Assembly: GCF_014385105.1 (NCBI RefSeq)
Contig: NZ_JACRTE010000004.1
Span: 124,001-188,000, forward strand
Direction of reading: 5' to 3'
Source: Qingrenia yutianensis
GTDB lineage: Bacteria; Bacillota; Clostridia; UMGS1810
Length of the DNA: 64,000 nt
A program made the translations under genes and the position numbers. A model generated the notes under the pieces. The model searched no databases. It was given only the letters and a program-made list of their open reading frames with translations, and was not told the DNA's origin. This document shows positions 53,241-62,116 of this stretch, one piece after another (position 1 is the first letter of the stretch; every line of letters begins with the position of its first letter).

Positions 53241-53937
53241 ATATTTTGAAAAAAACGAAGTTTTAAAGGGTATTGACCTTGAAGTTAACGAAGGCGAAGT
53301 TGTCTGCGTTATCGGACCGTCCGGCTCGGGTAAATCGACAATGTTAAGGTGCATAAATCTTCTCGAAGTGCCGACAGACGGCGAAATCACCGTTGACGGG
53401 TTTAAGATAACCGACAAAAAAGCCGATTTGAATAAAATAAGACGCAACATCGGTATGGTGTTTCAGCAGTTCAACCTGTTTCCGCACCTCACCGTTGAGC
53501 AGAATATCACGATGGCGCCCGTTGACGCCAAAATTATGACAAAGGACGAGGCGAAGAAAAAGGCGCGCGAGCTTCTCAACAGAGTAGGTCTTGCCGAGAA
53601 AATCGACGCTTATCCGCAAAGTCTTTCGGGCGGTCAGCAGCAGAGGGTGGCAATCGCGCGTGCGCTTGCAATGAAGCCCGATATTATGCTGTTTGACGAG
53701 CCGACAAGTGCGCTTGACCCCGAAATGGTCGGCGAGGTTTTGTCGGTTATGAAAGAGCTTGCCGCAGAGGGTATGACTATGATTGTCGTAACTCACGAAA
53801 TGGGCTTTGCGCGCGAGGTTTCGGACAGGGTAATTTTTATCGACGAGGGTATTATTATGGAGCAGGGAACACCGGAAGAAGTGTTTGAAAATCCGCAGAA
53901 TCCGCGTACGATAGATTTTCTTAACAAGGTTTTATAA
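53209..53937 (+). CDS. Polar amino acid ABC transporter ATP-binding protein (GlnQ type)
   Basis: A 242-residue ATPase with Walker [11 protein letters not shown]-loop [12 protein letters not shown], signature [15 protein letters not shown], Walker [15 protein letters not shown] and switch His in VVTHEM. It completes the amino acid importer. It starts inside the permease gene's end with AAAGGAGA before it, and is followed by a terminator. Confidence 0.95.
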   Translation: MPKVQIKNLHKYFEKNEVLKGIDLEVNEGEVVCVIGPSGSGKSTMLRCINLLEVPTDGEITVDGFKITDKKADLNKIRRNIGMVFQQFNLFPHLTVEQNITMAPVDAKIMTKDEAKKKARELLNRVGLAEKIDAYPQSLSGGQQQRVAIARALAMKPDIMLFDEPTSALDPEMVGEVLSVMKELAAEGMTMIVVTHEMGFAREVSDRVIFIDEGIIMEQGTPEEVFENPQNPRTIDFLNKVL

Positions 53938-53960
53938 TTTTAATTTTTATGCTTATAACA

Positions 53961-53994
53961 AAAACGTGACAGCGAAAATGCTGTCACGTTTTTG
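53961..53994 (+). terminator. Rho-independent terminator of the amino acid ABC operon
   Basis: CGTGACAGC (53965-53973) pairs with GCTGTCACG (53980-53988) and is followed by TTTTTGTG. A-rich on the other side, so it may also serve the convergent thiT-like gene. Confidence 0.88.
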
Positions 53995-54031
53995 TGTGCA
54001 ATATTTTATACGGAGGAAATCCGCTTTTATC

Positions 54032-54607
54032 TTACGCGAATTTTTTCGATACGTACGGAATTGCCCATACGCTCAAAATGGCAACGATAACCGTGTTGAT
54101 AATAAGCTCGGGGAGCATATATCCGCCGTTATACAAAATCGAATAAATCCAAACCGGCTGACCCTCGGGCGCATACGAACCCCAGAGAATTATTCCCGAC
54201 GCAAAGTGACATAAAAATCTCAAAAACGTTACAATCGCCGCCGATACAGGCATTGCCCATCTCTTTGAACCCATAAGGCGATAGAAAAATCCTGCGAGTC
54301 CGAAAACGCCGAAAGCGAGAACGTAGTCGAGAATAATCATCAGCGCGTATGAGCCGAACGCCTCGGTGGGAAGTGTGGTTACAACCTGTTTGAAAATCAT
54401 ATTGAGCACGGTGTAAACCAAAGATGTGAGAATTCCCCACTTTGTGCTGTACATAAACGCGATTATCATAATCGGCACCATCGAGCCGATTGTCACGTCA
54501 CCGCCGTTTGCCGCCTTAAACACCGCGAAAAACGAAAGCACCAGCGAAAGCGCTATCATTATAGCACTGTTTGTAAGTTTTCTTGTTTTACTGCTTACAT
54601 TGTTCAT
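54032..54607 (-). CDS. thiT: ECF transporter S component, probable thiamine-specific (ThiT-like)
   Basis: A 191-residue membrane protein with about six hydrophobic segments and ThiT/YuaJ-like stretches (IMIALSLVLSFFAVFK, GSMVPIMIIAFMYSTKWG, RFLCHFASGIILWG, YNGGYMLPELIINTVI). S components bind the vitamin and dock on a shared ECF energising module, which is not encoded here. The TPP riboswitch and its terminator directly upstream make thiamine the clear substrate. The ATG at 54607 follows AAAAGGGG. Confidence 0.9.
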   Translation of the reverse strand: MNNVSSKTRKLTNSAIMIALSLVLSFFAVFKAANGGDVTIGSMVPIMIIAFMYSTKWGILTSLVYTVLNMIFKQVVTTLPTEAFGSYALMIILDYVLAFGVFGLAGFFYRLMGSKRWAMPVSAAIVTFLRFLCHFASGIILWGSYAPEGQPVWIYSILYNGGYMLPELIINTVIVAILSVWAIPYVSKKFA

Positions 54608-54655
54608 AAAGATTCCCCTTTTTACAAAATTTTAAGGAGCCGGAAGAACAAAAAT

Positions 54656-54680
54656 CGGCATACCCAAAAAGAGTATGCCG
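54656..54680 (-). terminator. Riboswitch-controlled terminator
   Basis: On the minus strand CGGCATAC and GTATGCCG form a stem and are followed by ATTTTTG. It sits between the TPP aptamer and the thiT-like ribosome site, so it is the expression platform: TPP binding should favour termination. Confidence 0.85.
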
Positions 54681-54707
54681 AAAAATAAATCATTGCAATT
54701 AACACTA

Positions 54708-54786
54708 TTTCCCTACGTTGGCATTATCCAAATCAGGTTACGGGTCAAAACGCAATCGTTTACTCTCAGCCTTTGCAAGCTCCCCT
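54708..54786 (-). promoter_or_regulatory. TPP riboswitch (THI element)
   Basis: The minus strand reads GGGGAGC ... GGCTGAGA ... TGACCCGTAACCTGAT ... GGATAATGCCAACGTAGGGAA, the conserved core of the thiamine-pyrophosphate aptamer. It should turn off the thiT-like gene when TPP is plentiful. Confidence 0.95.
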
Positions 54787-54801
54787 TTTTCCGACATTAT
54801 A

Positions 54802-55491
54802 TCATCTTTTCTGCGCTTTGTCAATATATGCCGCCGTTTTTCTCAAAAGCCACTTGAAATCCGCGTCGTCCCAGGTGCCGTTGTACCATTTTTCCGCGTC
54901 GGATATAATTCCGCATTTTTGCAAAATCGCAACCGCCTCGGTTGCGGTGGGATAGTCCGTCTTTTTGCAAATTGCGGCATAAAGCGCATTTGCGATGGTT
55001 TCTGTGTTTTCGCAAATCCATTTTTCCTCTGCGGCGTTGTCGATAAATCCTGCCTCAAAAAGCACCGCGGGCGCATTTGTGTTTTTAAGAACATAAAACG
55101 GCGCCGACTTCACGCCTCGGCTCACTCTGCCGATTTTCTGCATCTCGGCGACGCATTTTTGCGCAAATTCGAGCGACGCACCGCTCTTTTCATAAACATA
55201 AGCCTCGCACCCAGTGCCGCCGCCGGAATTTATGTGAATTGACAAAAACAAATCGGGATTTATCGCGTTGCAGATTTCCGCGCGCTTTGCAAGACTGGAA
55301 TTTACTGTTCCCGAGCCTAAAATTTCGGTTTTCGTCCGACGTGTAAGGTGCGCGGCGTGGCCGTTTTTCTTTAAAATATCATAAAGCGATTTTGCAATTT
55401 CAAACGTCAAATCCTGTTCCTTTGAAATTTTTCCGACGCAACCTGTGTCAAAATTTTTGCAGTTGTGACCTGCGTCAATCAGTATTTTCAT
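54802..55491 (-). CDS. N-acetylmuramoyl-L-alanine amidase (phage-type endolysin)
   Basis: A 229-residue Amidase_3 enzyme that cuts the stem peptide from peptidoglycan. Zinc ligands are seen in LIDAGHN, in the Glu of EQDLTFE and in SIHINSGGG; the catalytic Glu is in LFEAGFIDN. The last about 55 residues form a short helical C-terminal module (TATEAVAILQKCG), as in phage lysins. The second of two adjacent ATGs (55491) has the best distance from AAGGAGG. It overlaps the holin gene by 17 bases, forming a lysis-type cassette. Confidence 0.87.
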   Translation of the reverse strand: MKILIDAGHNCKNFDTGCVGKISKEQDLTFEIAKSLYDILKKNGHAAHLTRRTKTEILGSGTVNSSLAKRAEICNAINPDLFLSIHINSGGGTGCEAYVYEKSGASLEFAQKCVAEMQKIGRVSRGVKSAPFYVLKNTNAPAVLFEAGFIDNAAEEKWICENTETIANALYAAICKKTDYPTATEAVAILQKCGIISDAEKWYNGTWDDADFKWLLRKTAAYIDKAQKR

Positions 55492-55900
55492 CATTTTCCT
55501 CCTTTTGAAGTATGTCAATCGCCTTTTTAAGCGCCGACGGCATATAAAGTCCCATCAGCGCAAGATTTTCGGTGATTGACAAAAATTCGTTCGCTATGTA
55601 CGCGATAATAACCGAGTTTTTCACAAAATTTGTGTTTGCCGTGATGTCTATGCGGTAGGCGAGCATAACAACGAATAAAATTCCCATTTTTTTGAAAATC
55701 CCTTTAAATCCGACACTGCTGTTGAGCGCGCCCGACTTGGTTTTGGAACTGTTTTTGAAAACGCCCGCGGAAATTATGCCCGTGAGATAGTCAACCGCCA
55801 TAAAAACTATCAGCGTGCACAGACCGTTTGACCAACCGCCCAAAAGCGACAAGATAAATCCGCCGGCGATTCCGACAGATGTTATAATAAAATTTTTCAT
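55475..55900 (-). CDS. Phage holin family protein
   Basis: A 141-residue membrane protein of the toxin-secretion/phage-lysis holin family, with three or four hydrophobic segments, the motif AVDYLTGIISAG near residue 35, and SSVGFKGIFKKMGILFVV. The charged C-terminus ends KEENDENTD. It is translated with the amidase next to it, as in phage lysis cassettes. No other phage genes are present, so this may be a prophage remnant or a domesticated pair used in sporulation or cell lysis. Three tRNA genes lie directly upstream. Confidence 0.85.
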   Translation of the reverse strand: MKNFIITSVGIAGGFILSLLGGWSNGLCTLIVFMAVDYLTGIISAGVFKNSSKTKSGALNSSVGFKGIFKKMGILFVVMLAYRIDITANTNFVKNSVIIAYIANEFLSITENLALMGLYMPSALKKAIDILQKEENDENTD

Positions 55901-56044
55901 TTTATCCCTCCTTCCTTTTTTGATATTAACACATATTTTCAGGATTTTTCGGAAAAATAGAGATAAAAGAAAAAAATTAAAAATTTTTAAAAAATTATGT
56001 TGACAAATTTACACTCTTGTGGTAAAATTGTTTATGTTGTCTAC

Positions 56045-56121
56045 GGCGGCATAGCTCAGTTGGCTAGAGCATACGGTTCATACCCGTAGTGTCACTGGTT
56101 CAAATCCAGTTGCCGCTACCA
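56045..56121 (+). tRNA. tRNA-Met (anticodon CAT)
   Basis: Acceptor GGCGGCA pairs with TGCCGCT, D-arm TAGCTCAGTTGGCTAGAGC, anticodon loop TTCATAC in a TACGG/CCGTA stem, T-arm CTGGTTCAAATCCAG, encoded CCA. The layout is that of an elongator-type methionine tRNA, though CAT tRNAs can also be Ile-type after modification. Confidence 0.93.
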
Positions 56122-56126
56122 TTCAC

Positions 56127-56201
56127 GGCCCGTTGGTCAAGCGGTTAAGACACCGCCCTTTCACGGCGATAACAGGGGTTCGATTCCCCTACGGGTCACC
56201 A
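56127..56201 (+). tRNA. tRNA-Glu (anticodon TTC)
   Basis: Acceptor GGCCCGT/ACGGGTC, D-arm TGGTCAAGCGGTTAAGACA, anticodon loop CTTTCAC, T-arm AGGGGTTCGATTCCCCT, encoded CCA. It follows tRNA-Met after five bases, so they are co-transcribed. Confidence 0.93.
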
Positions 56202-56289
56202 AAAAAATAAAAGAGGAAGAAAAATTAAAACATAAGTTTTTGCTTTTCTTTCTTCTTTTTATTTATAGATATTTTAATATGACTTATAT

Positions 56290-56380
56290 GGAGATGTATC
56301 GAAGTGGTCATAACGAGCACGATTGGAAATCGTGTTGTCCTTAACGGGGCACATGGGTTCAAATCCCATCATCTCCGCCA
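56290..56380 (+). tRNA. tRNA-Ser (anticodon GGA)
   Basis: Acceptor GGAGATG/CATCTCC, anticodon stem CACGA/TCGTG with loop TTGGAAA, a long variable arm as expected for serine, T-arm ATGGGTTCAAATCCCAT, encoded CCA. Length 91. Confidence 0.93.
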
Positions 56381-56383
56381 CGT

Positions 56384-56412
56384 CGGAGCAAAGTTCGCTT
56401 TGCTCCGTTTTT
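56384..56412 (+). terminator. Terminator after the tRNA cluster
   Basis: CGGAGCAAA (56384-56392) pairs perfectly with TTTGCTCCG (56399-56407) around GTTCGC and is followed by TTTTTC. Confidence 0.85.
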
Positions 56413-56436
56413 CTTTGCAGAAAAACATCCGCCTGC

Positions 56437-56595
56437 TTCCTTGCTCCTCCTCTTCCGCAAAAGGTCACGTTCGCGTCGGCTATGCGTTTGCAAGCGCACG
56501 CATAACGCCTTTAGCTCACTACCAATCTTTTGCGGTATGCGCCTTACAGCGTTATTGCTTTCCTTGCTCCTCCTCTTCTGTGAAAAGTCACGTTC
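56437..56595 (+). repeat. Imperfect direct repeat of about 36 bases downstream of the tRNAs
   Basis: TTCCTTGCTCCTCCTCTTC occurs at 56437-56455 and again at 56560-56578. In both places it is followed by similar text ending in TCACGTTC. Starts are 123 bases apart. The stretch 56410-56640 has no believable gene and may be decayed repeat or former mobile-element sequence. Confidence 0.5.
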
Positions 56596-56644
56596 AGCTT
56601 GCTTTTTTCTTGTTTTGCGCCGTAAACTTATTCTCATAAAAAAT

Positions 56645-56692
56645 GAGCAGATGTGATATTTGCCTTTATATCGGGCATTTCACGGTCTGCTC
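56645..56692. terminator. Long hairpin terminator after the truncated cotJ locus
   Basis: GAGCAGATGTGATATTTGCC pairs with GGGCATTTCACGGTCTGCTC (a few mismatches). T-rich tracts lie on both outer sides (ATTTTTTATG on the minus strand, TGTTTTTA on the plus strand), so it can stop transcripts from either side. Confidence 0.75.
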
Positions 56693-56697
56693 TGTTT

Positions 56698-56811
56698 TTA
56701 TATCCAAACGCGGTTGGGCCCGCCGTACTGTGCAATAATAAACTTTGCAAGCTCGGGATTTTTATTCTTTATTTTTACGGGGTACATAAGCCGTCTGTCA
56801 TAATTCCACAT
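56698..56811 (-). pseudogene. cotJC: Truncated cotJC (spore-coat manganese-catalase-like), N-terminal 33 residues only
   Basis: A 37-codon frame follows cotJB with the ribosome site GAAGGAG inside the cotJB end. Its start MWNYDRRLMYPVKI and later ELAKFIIAQYGGPN match the N-terminus of CotJC proteins. The full protein should be about 190 residues, with a ferritin-like di-manganese site. Here, after QYGGPN, the frame reads RVWI and stops, and no further cotJC sequence is found before the terminator. All metal-binding helices are missing, so the product cannot be an active catalase. A deletion next to the tRNA/repeat region is the simplest cause. Confidence 0.72.
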
Positions 56812-56813
56812 TT

Positions 56814-57179
56814 TTACATTTCTCCTTCCTTCTGCCAGGGCCATTTAAGATTGTCGGACACCCACTCAAACGGTGTTTTATCCGACGAATTCATCGCGGA
56901 AAGCGGGCCGTATTTCGCCTCATATGCTTTAACCGCGGCGCGGTAGGTGAACGTCAGGCTTTTATAAAGCTCCAGCGCCTCCTCGCAGTCGCGGTGCGTA
57001 TCCAAAAACAACTGCAAATCATATGCCGCAAAGCCGATTTCGTCAATTCTTCTCAAAAGCTCGGTTCTTCCCAAGCTGTCCCAGTCATTGCCGTTTTGCA
57101 TTTCCTGATTACCGGCGCATTTGTTATCCGGCGCGGTTTTGCAGCCGCAGTTTAAAACTTCATCTGCCGAAATTTTCAT
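56814..57179 (-). CDS. cotJB: Spore coat protein CotJB
   Basis: A 121-residue protein. The C-terminal about 85 residues match CotJB (LLRRIDEIGFAAYDLQLFLDTH, YGPLS, WVSDNLKWPWQKEG). The first about 30 residues are a Cys-containing extension (NCGCKTAPDNKCAG) not usual for the family. It follows cotJA and precedes the truncated cotJC, so this is the mother-cell cotJABC operon. Expressed late in sporulation in known hosts. Confidence 0.85.
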   Translation of the reverse strand: MKISADEVLNCGCKTAPDNKCAGNQEMQNGNDWDSLGRTELLRRIDEIGFAAYDLQLFLDTHRDCEEALELYKSLTFTYRAAVKAYEAKYGPLSAMNSSDKTPFEWVSDNLKWPWQKEGEM

Positions 57180-57202
57180 TTTTTTACTCCTTCCTTAACA
57201 TA

Positions 57203-57385
57203 TTATTTGAACGGGTTCATAATAGGGTTATTCTTGTAAGACGAAAACGGAATATCAAGCACTTTGAAAACCGTTCCGCGGTTTAATGCCTCGCGCTCGC
57301 CGTACAAATCGCCGAACGGCTGAAACGCTATATAGGCATACGAAAACATAGGGTCTTTGGGCATAAGCGGTATGGGCTGCATCAT
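57203..57385 (-). CDS. cotJA: Spore coat-associated protein CotJA
   Basis: A 60-residue CotJA-type protein with AYIAFQPFGDLYGEREALNRGTVF (positions 17-40) and LDIPFSSYK. The ribosome site AGAGGTGA precedes the ATG. It starts the cotJ operon. Small, Pro/Tyr-rich, as in the family. Confidence 0.85.
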   Translation of the reverse strand: MMQPIPLMPKDPMFSYAYIAFQPFGDLYGEREALNRGTVFKVLDIPFSSYKNNPIMNPFK

Positions 57386-57489
57386 AATTTTTCACCTCTT
57401 TCAAATGTATTTTCACTTCCAAAATATGCTCAAAACGCGAAAAATGTCAAAAAATAAAAAATAATAGTACAATTTTACTAAAAATCATA

Positions 57490-57518
57490 TTGACAGATTA
57501 GTGAAAATAGTATAAAAT
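57490..57518 (+). promoter_or_regulatory. Sigma-A promoter of rny, followed by a long structured leader
   Basis: A perfect TTGACA (57490-57495) and TAAAAT (57513-57518) are 17 bases apart. The leader to the rny start is about 270 bases long, gene-free and AT-rich, with small stems GCGCGG/CCGCGC (57567-57572/57587-57592) and CCTTG/CAAGG near 57751-57765. It may carry a control element; no known riboswitch is recognised. Confidence 0.65.
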
Positions 57519-57794
57519 AGTAGTGTATTTTGATTTATTAAATTTTTTTGATTTTTGCCTATATTTGCGCGGACGCTTGTTTTTCACCGCGCGAAAGGCG
57601 TTTTTACGTCTGTAATTTACAAAAATGATTTTGTGTTCGCTTAAAAATTATGAACACGCAAAAAGTGCCTTTTGGGTGCATTGAAAATAAAAAATTTAAA
57701 TATTAAAATTAACTTTTTTAAAAGGAAATCACCCCGAGAGGCGCAAAAAACCTTGATAAAACAAGGAATTTCAAAAAAAGGGGGTTGATAATCT

Positions 57795-59336
57795 TTGATT
57801 TATGCAATATTCTGCGTTATCGCAGCAGCACTGTGTATTGCCGCTTTTTTCGGCGGTGTTGCATATAGAAAGAAAATTGCCGAGGCAAAATTGGGCGATG
57901 CGGAAAAACAGGCTGAAGAAATAATCGCTGCAGCCAAAAAAGAAGCGGAAACCAAAAAGAAAGAAACGCTTCTTTCCGCAAAGGAAGAAATTCATAAAAA
58001 CCGCACCGAGTTTGACAAGGAAATGAAAGATCGAAGATTTGAGATTAGCCGTCAGGAAAGACGGATTGAACAAAAAGAGGCAAATCTGGACAAAAAAATG
58101 GACGCACTGGACAAAAAAGACGAAAAATTAAATCAAAAAATCAAAGAACTTGACGTTTTGACCGAGGAAACCAAAAAGACCAAACAGCAGCAGCTTGAAA
58201 TGCTGGAGAAAATTTCGGGTCTTTCGGTGGACGAGGCAAAAGATTACCTCCTCAAAAATGTTGAGGACGAAGTAAGGCACGAGTCGGCGATAATGATTAA
58301 AAATATCGTAGACGAGGCTAAAGAAGAGGCAGACAAAAAGGCGAAAAACATCATCAGTACGGCAATTCAGAAATGTGCCGCAGACCACGTTGCCGAGGCG
58401 ACCGTTACGGTTGTTTCGCTTCCCAACGACGAAATGAAGGGAAGAATTATCGGCCGCGAGGGCAGAAACATCAGAACGCTTGAAACGCTTACGGGCATCG
58501 ACCTTATCATTGACGATACTCCCGAGGCGGTTGTTCTTTCGGGCTTTGATCCGATAAGGCGCGAAATTGCACGCGTTGCGCTTGAAAAACTTATTGTAGA
58601 CGGCAGAATTCACCCGGCGCGCATTGAAGAAATGGTTGAAAAGGCGCGCAAAGAGGTTGAAGCGATTATCAAGCAGGAAGGCGAACAGGCTACGTTCGAT
58701 ACGGGCGTTCACGGTTTGCACCCCGAAATCATAAGGCTTCTCGGTAAGCTTAAATACCGCACAAGCTACGGTCAGAATGTGCTTAAACATTCAATCGAAG
58801 TATCAAACCTTGCAGGCATTATGGCAGGCGAGCTGGGCACGGACGTTAAACTGGCTAAAAGAGCAGGGCTCCTGCACGATATAGGCAAGGCTATGGATCA
58901 CGAAATCGAGGGTTCTCACATTGAAATCGGTGTTGACATTGCCAAAAAGCACAAAGAGTGCGCAGAGGTTATCAACGCGATTGCATCGCACCACGGCGAT
59001 ACCGAGCCGACAAGCATTGTTGCCTGCATTGTTCAGGCTTGCGACGCTATTTCGGCGGCGCGTCCCGGTGCGAGAAGAGAAAACCTTGAAACTTACATCA
59101 AACGTCTTGAGGCGCTCGAAGAAATCGCAAATTCGTTCGACGGCGTTGAAAAGTCGTTTGCAATTCAGGCAGGACGCGAAATCAGAATTATCGTTAAGCC
59201 CGAGAATGTTAAAGAGGACGAAACGATTTTGGTTGCACGCGATATTGTTAAACGTATCGAGTCCGAGCTTGAATATCCCGGTCAGATTAAGGTTAACGTT
59301 ATCAGAGAAACCAGAGCGGTGGAATACGCTAAATAA
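57795..59336 (+). CDS. rny: Ribonuclease Y
   Basis: A 513-residue endoribonuclease that starts decay of many mRNAs. It has one N-terminal membrane helix (about 2-22), a long charged coiled coil (about 30-170), a KH domain ([17 protein letters not shown], about 215-280) and an HD domain with [22 protein letters not shown] and SHHGD. Full length. The start is the TTG at 57795, about ten bases after AAAGGGGG. A terminator follows. Confidence 0.95.
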   Translation: MIYAIFCVIAAALCIAAFFGGVAYRKKIAEAKLGDAEKQAEEIIAAAKKEAETKKKETLLSAKEEIHKNRTEFDKEMKDRRFEISRQERRIEQKEANLDKKMDALDKKDEKLNQKIKELDVLTEETKKTKQQQLEMLEKISGLSVDEAKDYLLKNVEDEVRHESAIMIKNIVDEAKEEADKKAKNIISTAIQKCAADHVAEATVTVVSLPNDEMKGRIIGREGRNIRTLETLTGIDLIIDDTPEAVVLSGFDPIRREIARVALEKLIVDGRIHPARIEEMVEKARKEVEAIIKQEGEQATFDTGVHGLHPEIIRLLGKLKYRTSYGQNVLKHSIEVSNLAGIMAGELGTDVKLAKRAGLLHDIGKAMDHEIEGSHIEIGVDIAKKHKECAEVINAIASHHGDTEPTSIVACIVQACDAISAARPGARRENLETYIKRLEALEEIANSFDGVEKSFAIQAGREIRIIVKPENVKEDETILVARDIVKRIESELEYPGQIKVNVIRETRAVEYAK

Positions 59337-59345
59337 TAAAATTTC

Positions 59346-59380
59346 AAAACCGTTCCGCATTTGTTCGCGGAGCGGTTTTT
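59346..59380 (+). terminator. Rho-independent terminator of rny
   Basis: AAAACCGTTCCGC pairs with GCGGAGCGGTTTT with one mismatch, followed by a T. Confidence 0.85.
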
Positions 59381-59473
59381 GCCGTGTTTTTGAAAAAATT
59401 AAAAAATATGTGGCATTTTTTTGAAAATTGTGGTAAAATAAAAATAATAATGTTTGAATATAAGGAGAAAATT

Positions 59474-60739
59474 ATGCAGGAGGTTAAAAAATTTAACGTT
59501 GCAAACGGCGTGAGCCTTAATTTCATAGATGATAAAAAATATAAAACCGTTTCGGTATCGGTTTATTTGAGCCGTCGTTTAGACCGTGCCGAGGTTACGA
59601 AAAACTCGCTTTTGTCGAGCGTTTTGGCGCAGGGAACAAAAAACCTTCCCACAGCAAAGGATATTGACCGATACTTAAAAAGCCTTTACGGCGCGGCATA
59701 TTCGGTGTCGGTGCAGAAAAAAGGCGATGTTCAAGCCATTGCGTTTGAATTTTCAACGCTTAACGAAAAATATTCCGAAAAGGGAATTATAAAAAAATGT
59801 TTCGATATGATGTTTGAATTTATGTTCAATCCGCTCACCGAAAACGGCGCGTTTTCCAAAAAATACGTCGATATTGAAAAGGCAAATCTCGAAACCGACA
59901 TAAACGCGCTGATAAACGATAAACGCGCGTATGCGGACTTCCGCTGCATTGAGGAAATGTGCAAAGGCGAGAGCACTGCAATCCGCGAAATCGGCTATAT
60001 TGAGGATTTGGCGGACATAGACGAAAAAAATCTTTACGCACACTACAAAAACATAATTTCGTCAAGTCCCATCGACATTTTTGTTGTAGGCGACGTTGAC
60101 GCGGACGAAATTTATGCTTACTTAAATGACGCTTTCAGCGTTTTGAAACCTGACATCAAGCCGATAAAAATTAACGTCGGCAAAAAAGATGCGGACGAAA
60201 TCCGCTATGTTGACGAGAGTATGGATGTTACCCAGGGCAAGCTTTCAATAGGTCTGCGAACGAACGTTTCTCCGCTCGATAACGACTACTGGGCGCTTTT
60301 GGTCGGAAACAGCATTTTCGGTTCGGGCGCACATTCAAAGCTTTTCAACAACGTGCGCGAAAAATTGAGTCTTGCGTATTATGCGTATTCGCGCATTAGC
60401 CGATACAATTCGGTTATGCTTATCGGCTCGGGCATTGAATTTGAAAATTTCAAAAAGGCGAAAAAAGAAATTTTCTTCCAGCTTGAGGCGGTTAAAAAGG
60501 GTGATTTCAGCGAAAACGACCTCTTTGTTGCAAAGCAGTTTATCATAAACCGCTATAAATCCTACTACGATTCGCCCGCGCTTATGAAAGATTACTATTA
60601 CGGAAACATTCTTTTGGGTTATGATGTTTCGATTGAAGAAGCGATTGAAAAAGCCTCGGCGGTTACGGCGGAGGAGATTATTTATGCGTTCTGCAAAATA
60701 AACACCGACACGGTATATTTCTTGAAAGGGAGGGAATAA
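59474..60739 (+). CDS. M16-family peptidase-like protein, inactive-type partner (YmfF-like)
   Basis: A 421-residue pitrilysin-fold protein. The normal zinc motif HxxEH is absent at the expected place, so it is probably the regulatory partner of the next gene. The family's second-half motif GSGAHSKLFNNVREKLSLAYYAYS is clear. ATG 59474 follows ATAAGGAG; the longer frame begins within the terminator region. It is encoded two bases before the active-type M16 gene, the YmfF/YmfH pair arrangement of Firmicutes. In some species this pair is linked to EF-P modification or peptide processing. Confidence 0.85.
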   Translation: MQEVKKFNVANGVSLNFIDDKKYKTVSVSVYLSRRLDRAEVTKNSLLSSVLAQGTKNLPTAKDIDRYLKSLYGAAYSVSVQKKGDVQAIAFEFSTLNEKYSEKGIIKKCFDMMFEFMFNPLTENGAFSKKYVDIEKANLETDINALINDKRAYADFRCIEEMCKGESTAIREIGYIEDLADIDEKNLYAHYKNIISSSPIDIFVVGDVDADEIYAYLNDAFSVLKPDIKPIKINVGKKDADEIRYVDESMDVTQGKLSIGLRTNVSPLDNDYWALLVGNSIFGSGAHSKLFNNVREKLSLAYYAYSRISRYNSVMLIGSGIEFENFKKAKKEIFFQLEAVKKGDFSENDLFVAKQFIINRYKSYYDSPALMKDYYYGNILLGYDVSIEEAIEKASAVTAEEIIYAFCKINTDTVYFLKGRE

Positions 60740-60741
60740 AA

Positions 60742-62022
60742 ATGAAATTTAACAAAGTTGAAAACAAGGCAATCGGCGAAACGCTTTATTTCGGCACGCA
60801 CGAGAGCGGACTCGGAATTTTTGTGGTTCCGAAGAAGAATTTCAGCAAAAAATACGCTATAATCGGCGCGAAAATCGGCTCGGTTGACAACACTTTTATT
60901 CCCAACGGCGAAAACGAACAAATCACCGTTCCCGACGGAATTGCGCATTTTCTCGAGCATAAGATGTTTGAAATGAGCGACGGCAGCGACGCTTTTGCGA
61001 AATTTTCGGAATACGGCGCGAACGCAAACGCATTTACGTCGTTTACAAACACCTGCTATCTTTTTTCGTGCACCGACAATTTTTACGAGAGTTTCGAGCA
61101 TCTTTTAAACTACGTTAAATCGCCGTATTTTACCGACGCAAACGTGGAAAAGGAAAAGGGAATTATCGGTCAGGAAATTAAAATGTATGACGACGACGGC
61201 GAGTGGAGGGTTATGTTCAATCTTCTGCGCGCGCTGTATAAAGATTTGCCCGTGAGAATCGACATCGCAGGCACGGCGGAGAGCATTTCGCACATCACGC
61301 CCGATACGCTTTACAAGTGCTACAACACGTTTTACGACCCGTCAAATATGATTTTGTGCGTTGCCGGCGACGTTGACGAAAATAAAGTTCTTGAAATCAC
61401 CGACAAAATTATGGGTGACAAAATTACGGGAACAAAGGCAAGAGGCATTTATCCCGACGAGCAGGAAAACGTTTTTCAAAAGGAAATCGAGCAAAAACTT
61501 TCGGTTTCGTCTCCGATTTTCGACATCGGCTTTAAGGACAGCGGAAAATACACGGGTGATGAAATTTTGAAAAACGAAATCGCGGTGAAAATCATTCTTT
61601 CGTCGGTTGCGTCAAAAAGCAGTGATTTGTATGAGCGTCTTTACAACGACGGACTTATAAACGACGAATTTTCGTATGATTATATGTATGAGGAGCAGTA
61701 CGCGTGCGCAATAATCGGCGGTGAGAGCAAAGAGCCGAAGAAGGTGTGCGGCGAGGTTATAAAGTATCTTAAAGACAAAAAACGCATTGATGCGGACGAA
61801 TTTGACAGGGCGAAAAAGTCAATCTGGGGTTCGTATCTGCGTACGTTCAACGACGTTGAGGGCATTTGCTCGGCAATGGTGCGAAACGTGTTAAAAGGCG
61901 TTAACTGGTTTGATTTTTCAAATATTTTCGACTCGGTGACGCTCGCGTTTGTAAACGAAAAATACGAAAAACTTTTCTGCGACGAAGAAAAACAGGCGCT
62001 TTCGGTTGTTTACCCTGCATAG
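60742..62022 (+). CDS. M16-family zinc peptidase (YmfH-like)
   Basis: A 426-residue zinc peptidase with the inverted motif HFLEH (about residue 71) and the downstream Glu region EKGIIGQEIKMYDDD, plus the Arg/Tyr-containing C-terminal half (KSSDLYERLYNDGLI). The pair with the upstream inactive-type protein probably forms a heterodimeric protease. A hairpin (about 62020-62078, AGCCGAAAG with its complement) lies between it and lgt. Confidence 0.88.
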   Translation: MKFNKVENKAIGETLYFGTHESGLGIFVVPKKNFSKKYAIIGAKIGSVDNTFIPNGENEQITVPDGIAHFLEHKMFEMSDGSDAFAKFSEYGANANAFTSFTNTCYLFSCTDNFYESFEHLLNYVKSPYFTDANVEKEKGIIGQEIKMYDDDGEWRVMFNLLRALYKDLPVRIDIAGTAESISHITPDTLYKCYNTFYDPSNMILCVAGDVDENKVLEITDKIMGDKITGTKARGIYPDEQENVFQKEIEQKLSVSSPIFDIGFKDSGKYTGDEILKNEIAVKIILSSVASKSSDLYERLYNDGLINDEFSYDYMYEEQYACAIIGGESKEPKKVCGEVIKYLKDKKRIDADEFDRAKKSIWGSYLRTFNDVEGICSAMVRNVLKGVNWFDFSNIFDSVTLAFVNEKYEKLFCDEEKQALSVVYPA

Positions 62023-62116
62023 CCGAAAGCGAAAATCCGCCTCTCAAAATCGGAGTTCGGATTGCTTTCTTTCGGCTGAAACACGACAAATTTTTGCTTT
62101 ATAAGAGGTAATTTTT

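Noticed and set aside
56304..56656. Overlapping open frames after the tRNA cluster
   Set aside because: They run through tRNA-Ser and its terminator and encode low-complexity Ser/Leu/Arg-rich text; not believable genes.
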